Assembly (NCBI RefSeq): GCF_003857055.1
Contig: NZ_QGSZ01000263.1
Coordinates: forward strand, 1-61,884
DNA length: 61,884 bases
Reading direction: 5' to 3'
Source: Micromonospora inaquosa
Lineage (GTDB): Bacteria > Actinomycetota > Actinomycetes > Mycobacteriales > Micromonosporaceae
Of this stretch, positions 43,040 to 51,405 are shown piece by piece. Each line of letters opens with the position of its first letter. Position 1 is the first letter of the stretch. The notes beneath the pieces were generated by a model. That model was not told where the DNA came from and searched no databases. It worked only from the letters and a program-made list of their open reading frames with translations. The position numbers and the translations under genes are program-made.

Positions 43040-44167
43040 ATGGGCATACGTCGTCGCTCGTTGCTTGGCCGCGCCGCCGTGATCGGGGCCGCCAGCGCGG
43101 TCGGCTCCGGTGGAGCGCTCCTGAGCACTGTCGCTCCGGCCCGGGCCGCGGTCTGGAAGAAGCGGCTGACCGGAGCGGACCTCGACACCAGTAGCCGCTG
43201 GCGGGTGGCCGGCACCGATCTGGGTATCCCCTACGTGTTGGAGAACGGGTCGATCGGCTACCTCTTCGGCGACACCTTCGACACGCCGTGGCCCGAGGGC
43301 CCGCCCCTGCCGAACGACTGGCGGTCGCCGGTGCTGTTGCGCTCCGCCGTCCACCCCGGCGCGCCGGGCGGAGTCGTCTTCGACAGTGCCGCGAGGGTCA
43401 CCGGCAACGGACGGGCTGCCGAGTTGATGCACAACGGCCACTACGGCATCGGCATCGACGGTCTTGCGGAGGTGACAGTCATTCCCAACGACGGCATCAG
43501 CTTTCCGGAGACCGGTCGGCAGCTCATCTCCTACATGAGCATCGAGAACTGGAACTCCGCCGGCCCGGCCGGCCCGCAGTGGAAGTCGCGCTACGGGGGG
43601 CTCGCCTTCTCCGACAACGGCAACGACTTCGTTCGTACGCCGTTGAAGTGGTGGAACAGCCCGGACAACAAGGACCCGTTCCAGATGTGGACCATGCAGC
43701 GCGACGGCGAGCACGTCTACGTCTTCTCGGTCCGGTCCGGGCGGCAGGACGGCCCGATGATGCTGCGCCGTGTCCGGTGGGACCGGCTGTTCTACCCCGA
43801 GTCGTACGAGGGCTGGGGCTGGAACGGCACCAACTGGGGCTGGGGGAGACCCTGCACACCCATCCTCACCGGTCGCTTCGGTGAACCGTCGGTGCGTCGA
43901 CTGGCCGACGGGACCTGGGTGATGTCCTACCTCAACTGTCAGATCGGGTGCCTGGTCACCCGCACCGCGTCCGGGCCAGACCGGGCCTGGACGGCGGAGA
44001 AGATTCAGCTGACGAGCTGGCAGGAGCCCGGGTTCTACGGTGGGTTCATCCACCCCTGGTCGAGCCGGAACGCCGGCGACCTGCACCTGATGGTCTCGAA
44101 ATGGACCCGCACCCCCGATGGCCGCAGCACCGCCTACCACGTCAGCCAGTTCACCGGCTCGGTGTGA
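43040..44167 (+). CDS. Tat-secreted DUF4185 domain protein
   Basis: The 375-residue protein starts MGIRRRSLLGRAAVIGAASA, a twin-arginine signal. The rest follows DUF4185 (beta-propeller-like) patterns: RVAGTDLGIPYVLENGSIGYLFGDTFD, LMHNGHYGIGIDG, MSYLNCQIGCLV and LHLMVSKWTRTPDG. Such proteins are thought to be secreted carbohydrate-active or binding enzymes; the activity is unproven. The ATG at 43040 follows GGAGAGGGC. It is divergent from the FG-GAP hydrolase pair and shares an AT-rich 239-base promoter region with it. Confidence 0.85.
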   Translation: MGIRRRSLLGRAAVIGAASAVGSGGALLSTVAPARAAVWKKRLTGADLDTSSRWRVAGTDLGIPYVLENGSIGYLFGDTFDTPWPEGPPLPNDWRSPVLLRSAVHPGAPGGVVFDSAARVTGNGRAAELMHNGHYGIGIDGLAEVTVIPNDGISFPETGRQLISYMSIENWNSAGPAGPQWKSRYGGLAFSDNGNDFVRTPLKWWNSPDNKDPFQMWTMQRDGEHVYVFSVRSGRQDGPMMLRRVRWDRLFYPESYEGWGWNGTNWGWGRPCTPILTGRFGEPSVRRLADGTWVMSYLNCQIGCLVTRTASGPDRAWTAEKIQLTSWQEPGFYGGFIHPWSSRNAGDLHLMVSKWTRTPDGRSTAYHVSQFTGSV

Positions 44168-44348
44168 CGGGCCGTTGACCGACAGTCGTCGTGGCGCGGT
44201 GTTCACGGCCCGACCCGTCTGAGCTGATCGGCGCAAACGCAGGCCGACCGGGCCTGAACCGGGTGTGGGTGGGTGATTCGAGGGGTAGCACCAAGATTGC
44301 CGAGGACCGCTCCGAGCGGAGCTGCTGGGCAGTTGACGAGGTGCGGCC

Positions 44349-44402
44349 ATGTCGGAAGACCTGTCCTGGCGGACGCCGATCGAGGAGGGCGCACTGCGAT
44401 GA
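44349..44402 (+). CDS. 17-residue leader peptide overlapping the GAF-ANTAR start
   Basis: MSEDLSWRTPIEEGALR starts at ATG 44349 behind a strong GAGGTG site. Its TGA overlaps the ATG of the GAF-ANTAR gene (ATGA), and the ribosome site of that gene lies within the small frame. This geometry is typical of translational coupling. Composition gives no hint of attenuation by a single amino acid. It is too short to be certain without translation data. Confidence 0.5.
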   Translation: MSEDLSWRTPIEEGALR

Positions 44403-45112
44403 CGCAGCCGACGATGGATCCCGCCGACGCGTTGGCCGAACTGGGCCGGGTCAGACTCGATGAGGTCAGCCTCGACGACGTGCTGCTCCGGATCGCCGAA
44501 CTTGCCAAAGGGAGCATTCCCGGGACAAGGGAGGTGACGGTCACCCTGGTGCGGGGCCGGGTCGGTTGGACCGGGGCGTTCACTGGTGAGTTGGCCCGTC
44601 AGTTGGACGAGTGGCAGTACGAGCAGCACCGCGGCCCGTGCCTGGATGCCTCTGCCAGTGGTGACACCATCTCGGTACCGGACATGGCTAACGAGGGGCG
44701 CTGGCCGGCCTGGGCAGAGAGGGCTCGCGCCGCGGGAGTGCGGAGCTCCCTCTCGATCGGGCTTCCCATCCAGGGGTCGGTGGTCGGTGCGCTGAACGTC
44801 TACAGCGATTCGGTGAACGCGTTCGAGCCGACTTCGATCGCCAGCGCGGAAGGCTTCGCCGCGTACGCGGCCGTGGCGCTGGCCAACGCCCACCTGTACG
44901 AGAACGCCGCCACCTTGGCGGCGCAGATGCAGGAGGCGATGCGGAATCGGGCGGTGATCGAGCAGGCCAAAGGAATCATCATGGGGAGCCGGCGGTGCTC
45001 GCCGGAGGAGGCCTTCGCGCTGCTGTCGAAGATCTCCCAGGACACCAACCGGAAGGTGCGCGAGGTCGCGGAGGCCCTTGTCGCCCAGGCGGTGGGAAAG
45101 ACTCGGGGGTGA
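44399..45112 (+). CDS. GAF-ANTAR RNA-binding antitermination regulator
   Basis: The 237-residue protein has an N-terminal GAF sensor domain (about 20-165: QYEQHRGPCLDASASGDTISVPDMANEGRWPAWAERA). A C-terminal ANTAR domain (about 175-230: MRNRAVIEQAKGIIMGSRRCSPEEAFALLSKISQDTNRKVREVAEALV) is the three-helix RNA-binding fold that prevents termination at paired hairpins. GGAGG precedes the ATG, inside the leader peptide frame. The signal sensed by the GAF domain is unknown. It is convergent with the STAS gene. Confidence 0.92.
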   Translation: MTQPTMDPADALAELGRVRLDEVSLDDVLLRIAELAKGSIPGTREVTVTLVRGRVGWTGAFTGELARQLDEWQYEQHRGPCLDASASGDTISVPDMANEGRWPAWAERARAAGVRSSLSIGLPIQGSVVGALNVYSDSVNAFEPTSIASAEGFAAYAAVALANAHLYENAATLAAQMQEAMRNRAVIEQAKGIIMGSRRCSPEEAFALLSKISQDTNRKVREVAEALVAQAVGKTRG

Positions 45113-45159
45113 CCTGTCGCCCTGTCGACACCTCGCGCGGACGGGTCACTGCCCGAGTC
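45100..45159. terminator. Terminator between convergent regulator genes
   Basis: Arms at 45100-45114 and 45144-45159 pair as GACTCGGG/CCCGAGTC and GTGACC/GGTCAC with a small internal offset, and the loop is about 30 bases. The left arm begins within the last codons of the GAF-ANTAR gene. Confidence 0.55.
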
Positions 45160-45221
45160 AGATCTCCGAAGGCTTGCGCACGGCGTCGCGGACCCGGTCG
45201 ATGACCGCCACGCCCTTTCCT

Positions 45222-45737
45222 TCATGCGGGGACGGTGGCCGAGCCACCCAGGAGTGGGCGGCTAGGAAAGGGCCGAGGGACTGACGTGTCTGTGCCGTAC
45301 GGCGGGGGAGTCGCGGAGTCGCGTCGTTCTTGCGCACCGGGTGGTGTCGGCGCGTCGTCGAGTTCGAGGTGCCGCAGCACCCCGGCGACGTCGAGGACAC
45401 GCCGGACGAACGGCGAGAGGGCGCGAAGCGTCAGCTGGCCGCCCGCGTCGGCGGCCAGCTGCCCGGATCTGAGCAGAGCGCTGATGCCGTGCGCGCCGAG
45501 GAAGCGGACCGCGGACAGGTCCACCGCGATCAGCGGCGTCGGGGCGCGGCAGAGGGAATCCACCAGTTGGGTGAGCAGGTGGGCAGTGCTCATGTCGAGC
45601 TCGCCGACAACGCTGATCACGCTCTCGGAGCCGTCGTGGCTCAACGTCAGCGACATGATCGGCTCGATGAGGGCGGTGCCCTGATCACTCAGGAGGTCAG
45701 GTGACACCGGCCGGGAAATGGGGGTCTGCTCAATCAC
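45222..45737 (-). CDS. STAS-domain anti-anti-sigma factor
   Basis: The 171-residue protein has a STAS domain (about 28-130): VISVVGELDMSTAHLLTQLVDSL, then LIAVDLSAVRFLGAHGISALLRSGQLA. Anti-anti-sigma factors of this type bind a kinase/anti-sigma partner to free a sigma factor. The usual phosphorylated Ser in the DSSG-type loop is replaced (GAHG), so control by phosphorylation at that site is unlikely. GTG at 45737 is preceded by GGAG. The C-terminal tail is Pro/Arg-rich. Upstream frames extending it are not credible. Confidence 0.85.
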   Translation of the reverse strand: MIEQTPISRPVSPDLLSDQGTALIEPIMSLTLSHDGSESVISVVGELDMSTAHLLTQLVDSLCRAPTPLIAVDLSAVRFLGAHGISALLRSGQLAADAGGQLTLRALSPFVRRVLDVAGVLRHLELDDAPTPPGAQERRDSATPPPYGTDTSVPRPFPSRPLLGGSATVPA

Positions 45738-46020
45738 ATGCTGTCTCCGCCCTCGACGAGGGTGGTCGACCTGCCGTGCGTGTGCACGAACAGGGCTGAC
45801 CACTGGAGGGCGCATGTCTTGACCCGGCGACCACCCTACCCGCCCTGAACGGTGGTAAACCCACCGGCGGGCCCCGGGCAGCGGCACGCGGCACCGCGCC
45901 CCGGTCGCCACGCAGACGTCGGTCCGCCGCCCCGGACGGCAGCACGTCGGGAATGGCCGCGCAGGAGCCGCCCACCGCCAGAAAGCTGCGTACGGGGCCG
46001 CGGAGTGCTTAGCTGCACGG

Positions 46021-46905
46021 ATGATCACACCCGTTCCCCTCGGCACGTGGCCCACGCCGTTGGAGGCTGCGCCCCGGCTCGCCGCCCGGCTGGGGCTGGC
46101 CGAGCTCTGGTTCAAGCGTGACGATCTCACCGGCCTCGGTGGGGGCGGCAACAAGATCCGTAAGCTTCAGTACACCTGCGCGCAGGCGATCGCCGTCGGC
46201 GCCGGCACGGTGCTCACGTCGGGCGCGCCGCAGAGCAACCACGCCCGACTCACCGCGGCAGCCGCCGCTCGGCTCGGCCTCTCCTGCGTACTGGTGCTCG
46301 CCGGACCGCCCCCGGAGACCCCACGAGGCAACCTGCTGCTCGACCGGCTCGCCGGGGCGGAGATCGTCTGGGCTGGGGACCGCCCGCTCGCCGAGGTGGT
46401 GGCGGCCGAGGCGGAGCGCCGATCGGCGTACGTCATCCCGTTCGGCGGCACCTCACCCGCCTCGGTCCAGGGATATGTGGACTGCGCTCGGGAGCTGCGT
46501 ACCCAGCTGCCGGCCATCGACGGGGCCGAGGTCGTGGTGGCGCTCGGCTCGGGCGGCACGATGGCCGGCCTGGTGCGGGAGCTGGGCGCGGAGCGGGTGG
46601 TCGGCGTGGATGTCGGTGCCCTGCCGGACCCCCGGGCGACCGTCGCCGAGCTGCTCGTCGGCGAGGTCGACCCGGACGCGTTGCGGATCGACGGCTCCCA
46701 GGTGGGTGCCGGGTACCGCACGCTGACCGACGCCGTGCGGGCGGCGCTGGAGATCACCGCGGGTACGGAGGGAATCTTCCTGGACCCGACGTACACCGGT
46801 CGGGCGATGGCGGCGCTGCTGGCCGGCAGCTTCCCGCGCGGCGCCCGGGTCGTCTTCCTGCACAGCGGTGGGCTACCGGGACTCTTCGGTCACCCCGAGC
46901 TGTAG
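46021..46905 (+). CDS. PLP-dependent D-cysteine desulfhydrase / ACC deaminase family
   Basis: The 294-residue fold type II PLP enzyme has FKRDDLTGLGGGGNKIRKLQ with the PLP-binding Lys45. It also has LTSGAPQSNHARLTAAAAARLG, the phosphate loop ALGSGGTMAGLV and the C-terminal FLHSGGLPGLFG. It would remove sulfide and ammonia from D-cysteine or open 1-aminocyclopropane-1-carboxylate; motif differences do not decide. It ends three bases from the convergent HD-domain gene. No sulfur or ethylene genes are adjacent. Confidence 0.9.
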   Translation: MITPVPLGTWPTPLEAAPRLAARLGLAELWFKRDDLTGLGGGGNKIRKLQYTCAQAIAVGAGTVLTSGAPQSNHARLTAAAAARLGLSCVLVLAGPPPETPRGNLLLDRLAGAEIVWAGDRPLAEVVAAEAERRSAYVIPFGGTSPASVQGYVDCARELRTQLPAIDGAEVVVALGSGGTMAGLVRELGAERVVGVDVGALPDPRATVAELLVGEVDPDALRIDGSQVGAGYRTLTDAVRAALEITAGTEGIFLDPTYTGRAMAALLAGSFPRGARVVFLHSGGLPGLFGHPEL

Positions 46906-46908
46906 GGC

Positions 46909-47550
46909 TCATTCGGGCCAGGCGGAATCCTCAATGACCCGAACGAAGTCGATGTGGCGGTAGCCCGGCACCCGGTGCTCCAACACGTCGCCGTTCACGG
47001 TCCCGAAGGTGGTGTCCGGCCGGTGCCGGAAACCGGCCGCGAAGGCGTCGACGATGGCCCGCTTGAAGTTCGGTCGCGGGTGTGCCGTGGTGACCGCCGC
47101 GATGTCCGCCGGCGACAACTCGTGGTAGCCGATCCCGAGCACGTCCGTCTCGACGCCCGCGGTGACCAGGGCGACCTCGGGCTCCAGGCGGTACGGAACC
47201 TCGGGCGTGGTGTGCAGGGCGATCCCTTCCCAGACGAGTCGGGCCTCGTGTTCGCCGATGCCGTTCGAGCGGAGGAAGCGGCGTGCCTCGTCGGCGCCGT
47301 CGAGTTCGAAGCGCTGATCGTCGCGGCGGTAGCGTTCGGTTAGTCCCAGATCGTGGAACATCGCTCCCACGTAGAGCAGCTCGGGGTCGGCCTTCAGGCC
47401 CAGTCGCCGGCCCTGGAGGGTGCCGAAGAGGAAGACCCGCCGCGAGTGATGGAACAGCAGGTCGTCGGTGGCCTGGCGGACCAGTTCGGTGGCGTCGGTG
47501 GCGAGCTGCGAGTCGGGGATCTCGATGCCGGCGATCGTTGTCTGGCTCAT
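46909..47550 (-). CDS. HD domain protein, cyanamide-hydratase-like
   Basis: The 213-residue protein has the HD metal motif split as HHSRRVFLFG, MFHDLGLTERY and IALHTTPEV. This is the arrangement of the cyanamide hydratase/HDIG-like group that binds one or two metals. Its starting sequence TTIAGIEIPDSQLATDATELV is typical. The start is ATG 47550 with AGGACC upstream. It is divergent from the GlxA-type regulator, which may control it. Confidence 0.87.
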   Translation of the reverse strand: MSQTTIAGIEIPDSQLATDATELVRQATDDLLFHHSRRVFLFGTLQGRRLGLKADPELLYVGAMFHDLGLTERYRRDDQRFELDGADEARRFLRSNGIGEHEARLVWEGIALHTTPEVPYRLEPEVALVTAGVETDVLGIGYHELSPADIAAVTTAHPRPNFKRAIVDAFAAGFRHRPDTTFGTVNGDVLEHRVPGYRHIDFVRVIEDSAWPE

Positions 47551-47680
47551 CACGGTCCTGTCGGTTCGGGAGCCCGGCCGGGCTCCGATGCGTCCAGCAT
47601 CACCCGGCCGACCTGCCGAAAGCCCTGTCCTGTCTGCCATGCTTCCCTCAGATCAGGACAACATCGGAGGGGTTGGCGCG

Positions 47681-48697
47681 GTGGGCAGTCGGGCGACGGA
47701 AGCACACCGGGTCACGGCCCTCGTCTTCGACGGCATGACGTTGCTGGACCTCGCCGGGCCGTTCGAGGTCTTCGCCGAGGCCGCCAAGTTCGGCGCCCGG
47801 TACGAGTTGGAGGTGCGCTCCAGCGACGGTGCCGCCGTCCGCGCCTCAACGGGCCTGCTCGTCCAGGTGGATGGCGCTGTCGACGCGGCGACCGACGTCG
47901 GGACCGCCCTCGTGGTCGGCGGCGACGCGCTGGCGGTACGCCCGATCGGTGCCGACCTCACCACCGCCGCAGCAGCGCTGTCACGCCGCGCCGAGCGCAC
48001 CGCCGCGGTCTGCACAGGCGCGTTCGTCCTGGCCGCCGCCGGCCTGCTCGACGGGCGGCGGGCGACGACGCACTGGCAGCACGCTCGGCTGCTTTCGGCG
48101 GCTTTTCCGCAGGTCAGCGTGGAGAGCGATGCGATCTTCGTGCGGGATGGGACGATCTTCACCTCGGCCGGGGTGTCCGCTGGCATCGACCTCGCGTTGG
48201 CCCTCGTGGAGCGCGACCACGGTCCGGAGGTCGCCCGGTCGGTGGCCCAGTCGCTCGTCGTCTTCCTACAGCGCCCGGGCGGCCAGTCGCAGTTCTCGCC
48301 GTCGCTCGCCCTGCCCCGACCCCGCACTCCGGTGCTGCGGCAGGTGATCGACGCGGTGGCTGCCGACCCGGCCGCCGACCACTCGGTGACGGCCCTCGCC
48401 GCCCGGGCGCACGTCAGCCCTCGTCACCTCTCCCGGATGTTCCAGCAGGAGCTTGGCAGTAGCCCCAGCAAGTACGTGGAGGGTGTGCGGGTCGACGCGG
48501 CCATCCGGCTGCTGCACGCGGGGAAGTCCGTCACCGCCTGCGCTCATCTCGTCGGCATTGGCAGCCCGGAGACGTTGCGCCGGATGTTTCTCGCCCGGGT
48601 GGGGGTGCCACCCCGCGCCTATCAGCAGCGGTTCCGGACGACGGAACGTGACTCGACGGCGATGCCGGACGACGACGAGGGCCTGCCGGATCGGTGA
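47681..48697 (+). CDS. GlxA/AraC family transcriptional regulator
   Basis: The 338-residue protein joins a DJ-1/PfpI-like domain (about 10-180: VFDGMTLLDLAGPFEVFAEA, AVCTGAFVLAAAGLLDGRRATTHW) with an AraC HTH pair (about 225-325: SVTALAARAHVSPRHLSRMFQQELGSSPSKYVEGVRV and CAHLVGIGSPETLRRMFLARVGVPPRAYQQRF). GTG 47681 is chosen with GGAGG ten bases before; an ATG at 47639 would extend it by 14 residues. It is divergent from the HD-domain gene. Confidence 0.9.
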   Translation: MGSRATEAHRVTALVFDGMTLLDLAGPFEVFAEAAKFGARYELEVRSSDGAAVRASTGLLVQVDGAVDAATDVGTALVVGGDALAVRPIGADLTTAAAALSRRAERTAAVCTGAFVLAAAGLLDGRRATTHWQHARLLSAAFPQVSVESDAIFVRDGTIFTSAGVSAGIDLALALVERDHGPEVARSVAQSLVVFLQRPGGQSQFSPSLALPRPRTPVLRQVIDAVAADPAADHSVTALAARAHVSPRHLSRMFQQELGSSPSKYVEGVRVDAAIRLLHAGKSVTACAHLVGIGSPETLRRMFLARVGVPPRAYQQRFRTTERDSTAMPDDDEGLPDR

Positions 48698-48719
48698 ACC
48701 GCGCCGACCTCTCGTCGGA

Positions 48720-49023
48720 TCAGACGCTGGCGAAGTGCTCGCGGTGATCGCGGATGAACTCGGCGAACGTCCGCGGCTGCCGGCCGACGGTCCGCTCGAC
48801 ATGGTCGTTGGTGAAGCCGCCCCACCCCGAGAACCTCGGCCGACCACTGGTCGAGACCGGCCTGGAGCAGGCCAGCCTCCCGGCGGGCGGTCAGGACACC
48901 GAGGGCTGAACCGGCGGCGCGGGACGCCGTACCCCGTGCTCCTCGGAGCGAGCGCAACCGGCGGCGGACCACGCCGACCCGGTCGAACTGGCATGGCGCC
49001 GCGCTCGCCGGGTAGGCCGCCAT
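48720..49023 (-). pseudogene. Remnant of an NmrA/NAD(P)-binding oxidoreductase
   Basis: The last about 40 codons read FTNDHVERTVGRQPRTFAEFIRDHREHFASV, the standard C terminus of NmrA-type NAD(P)H azoreductase-like proteins. The matching upstream part (REAGLLQAGLDQWSAEVLG) lies in another frame, so there is a frameshift near 48830. The N-terminal NAD-binding half is absent. The fragment sits between the GlxA regulator and an MFS transporter and is not expected to be functional. Confidence 0.6.
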
Positions 49024-49085
49024 GACCCTGGGGCCGGTGGAACGCCCAGGCCGGACCGCTTTCCGTGCAGTCGAGGAGCACCGAC

Positions 49086-50276
49086 ATGTCGATCTCAGGG
49101 CGGGCCCGACTCTCGCCGTCGGCCTCCCTGGTGCTGTTGGCGTCGATCCTGGTGTCGTTCCTGGCCGCCTCGGCAGCCCCGACCCCGCTCTACGGCGTGT
49201 ACCAGGAACGCTGGCACTTCTCGCCGGTCACGACCACGGTGGTGTTCGCTGTCTACGCGCTGGCGGTGCTGGGCTCGCTGCTCACGTTCGGCAAGTTGTC
49301 CGACCACGTCGGTCGGCGGCCGGTGCTGGCCGTCGCGATCGCGGTGCAGATCCTCGCGCTGGTCGTCTTCATCTTCGCCAACGGCGTTGCGGCCCTGCTG
49401 GTCGCCCGCCTCGTGCAGGGGCTGGCTGCCGGTGCCGCCACCGGCGCCGTGGGGGCCGCCATGCTCGACATCGACCGTGCCCGGGGCACGCTCGCGAACT
49501 CGATCGCCCCGGGTATCGGAACCGGAAGCGGGGCCCTGCTCTCGGCGTTGCTTGTCCAGTACCTGCCCGCGCCGACGCGGCTGGTGTACGTCGTCCTGCT
49601 GGTGATCCTGCTGATCCAGGCCGTCGGGGTCGCGTTGATGCCGGAGACCGTCACACCGCTCGCCGGGGCCCGACGCAGCCTGCGGCCGGAGATCGCACTG
49701 CCCCGCTCGGTGCGCCAACCGGTCCTGGTCGTCGTCCCGGTGCTCTTCGCCGTCTGGGCGCTCGCCGGGTTCTTCGGCGCGCTCGGCCCGGCGCTCGTCC
49801 GCAGTCTCATGAACACGTCGATCGTGATCGGCGGTCTGGTCCTCTTCGTCTTCGCCGTCTTCGGGTCGATCGCCGTCGTGGTGCAGCGCAACACCGCCGC
49901 GCGGACCGTGATCCTGACCGGGATCGTCGCGCTCATCCTCGGCATGATCGTCACGTTGGCGGCGGTCATGGCGCAGTCCGTCCCGGGCTTCTTCGTCGGT
50001 CTCGCGCTCGGGGGCGTCGGCTTCGGCAGCGGCTTCCAGGGCAGCCTCAAGACGGTCATGCCGCTGGTCGAGGCGCACCAACGCGCCAGTGTGCTGTCCG
50101 TGCTCTACGTCATCTGCTACATCGGCTTCGGTCTCCCCACGGTGATCGCCGGCTTCCTCGTGGTCTACGCCGGCGGGCTGCCGCGGACCGCCGACGAGTA
50201 CTCCGTCGCCGTCATCCTCCTCGCTCTGATCGCCCTGTTGGGGGTGCGCCGGGCCGCCAGGATGCCGCCGGGCTGA
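49086..50276 (+). CDS. MFS transporter
   Basis: The 396-residue membrane protein has about twelve segments. The MFS signature loop GSLLTFGKLSDHVGRRPVL lies between segments 2 and 3, and VARLVQGLAAGAATGAVGAAMLD in segment 4. It opens SPSASLVLLASILVSFLAASAAPTPLYGVY, a form common in actinobacterial drug-export-like MFS proteins. GAGGAG precedes the ATG at 49086. The substrate is unknown. The VOC protein gene follows after 63 bases on the same strand. Confidence 0.9.
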   Translation: MSISGRARLSPSASLVLLASILVSFLAASAAPTPLYGVYQERWHFSPVTTTVVFAVYALAVLGSLLTFGKLSDHVGRRPVLAVAIAVQILALVVFIFANGVAALLVARLVQGLAAGAATGAVGAAMLDIDRARGTLANSIAPGIGTGSGALLSALLVQYLPAPTRLVYVVLLVILLIQAVGVALMPETVTPLAGARRSLRPEIALPRSVRQPVLVVVPVLFAVWALAGFFGALGPALVRSLMNTSIVIGGLVLFVFAVFGSIAVVVQRNTAARTVILTGIVALILGMIVTLAAVMAQSVPGFFVGLALGGVGFGSGFQGSLKTVMPLVEAHQRASVLSVLYVICYIGFGLPTVIAGFLVVYAGGLPRTADEYSVAVILLALIALLGVRRAARMPPG

Positions 50277-50339
50277 TGCCGGAAAGCCGGCACCGAGCAC
50301 TGACGCAAGCAGTACCCGATGATCAGGAAGGGGACAGCG

Positions 50340-50969
50340 ATGAGCCCGAAGGTTGCCCAGGGTGACGCGAGTGCGGCGTCGCGGATCGAGAGCCTCGACG
50401 TCAAGCTTGAGGTGATCGTCATCCCGGTCTCGGATGTCGAGCGGGCGAAGTCGTTCTACCAACGGCTGGGGTGGCGGCTCGACCAGACCCCACCCGGCAT
50501 CGTCCAGTTGACGCCGCACGGCTCCGCGTGCTCCGTGCAGTTCGGCCCCGGGCTCACGTCGGCGGCGCCCGGCTCGGCCATGGCCTACCTGATCGTGTCC
50601 GACGTCGAGGCGGCCCGCGCCGACCTCGTCGCCGCCGGCGTCGAGGTCGGCGACGTCTTCCACGTCGGCCCGGACGGCCCGGTCGACGGGCCGGACCCGC
50701 AGCGGCGCAGCTACTTCTCGCGGGCCACGCTTCGCGACCCGGACGGCAACACCTGGCTGATCCAGGAGATCACCACCAGGCTTCCCGGGCGCATCGAGGG
50801 CGGCCTGACGTCGTACGGCTCGGTGAGCGACCTGGCGGGCGCGCTGCGGCGCGCGGCCGCCGCGCACGGCGAGCACGAGAAACGTACGGGCGAGCGGGAC
50901 GACAACTGGCCCGACTGGTACGCGGCGTACATGGTGAGCGAGCAGTCGGGGGCCAAGCCGCCCGAGTGA
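50340..50969 (+). CDS. VOC-family (glyoxalase/dioxygenase-like) protein
   Basis: The 209-residue protein has a single VOC domain (about 25-150): LEVIVIPVSDVERAKSFYQRLGWRLDQTPPG, AYLIVSDVEAARADLVAAGVEVGDVFH and ATLRDPDGNTWLIQEITTR, followed by a helical tail. Such proteins are metal-dependent isomerases, dioxygenases or resistance proteins; none can be chosen here. GGAAGGGGA lies before the ATG. Its closeness to the MFS gene suggests a common transcript, perhaps for detoxification. Confidence 0.87.
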   Translation: MSPKVAQGDASAASRIESLDVKLEVIVIPVSDVERAKSFYQRLGWRLDQTPPGIVQLTPHGSACSVQFGPGLTSAAPGSAMAYLIVSDVEAARADLVAAGVEVGDVFHVGPDGPVDGPDPQRRSYFSRATLRDPDGNTWLIQEITTRLPGRIEGGLTSYGSVSDLAGALRRAAAAHGEHEKRTGERDDNWPDWYAAYMVSEQSGAKPPE

Positions 50970-51006
50970 GTCCGCCGCTGGCCGGTCAGCGCAGTCCGCG
51001 GATGAG

Positions 51007-51390
51007 TTGTCGACCAGAGGTCTGCTCAGTGGCCACTGGTCGGCGGACCGTCAGCTGGCCGGCACGGACTTCCGGGCGAACAGCCCACGCTTCCAGGGCG
51101 AGCACCTGACCGCCAACCTGCGCCTCGTGGACGCGCTCGGCCGGGTCGCGCAGCGGCCCGGGGCGACCACGAGCCAGGTGGCGATCGCCTGGGTGGCGGC
51201 GCAGGGTGAACAGATCGTGCCGCTGGTCGGGGCGCGTCGACGGGATCGGCTGACCGAGTCGCTGGCCGCTGTCGACCTGGTGCTCGACCAGGACGCGTTG
51301 GACGAGATCGAGCGCGCCGTGCCGGCCGGCGCCGCCTCCGGGCAGCGGTACGCGACTCCGATCATGGCCTCCCTCGACAGCGAGAAGTGA
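51007..51390 (+). pseudogene. C-terminal fragment of an aldo/keto reductase
   Basis: The 127-residue frame starts in mid-domain. RGLLSGHWSADRQLAGTDFRANSPRFQGEHL and QVAIAWVAAQGEQIVPLVGARRRDRLTESL match the second half of AKR proteins, including the NADPH phosphate-binding region. The N-terminal half with the catalytic Asp/Tyr/Lys/His is missing and there is no ribosome site before the TTG. It lies directly after the VOC gene; probably a deletion relic. Confidence 0.8.
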
Positions 51391-51405
51391 CCCCGGCGGG
51401 CGGGC

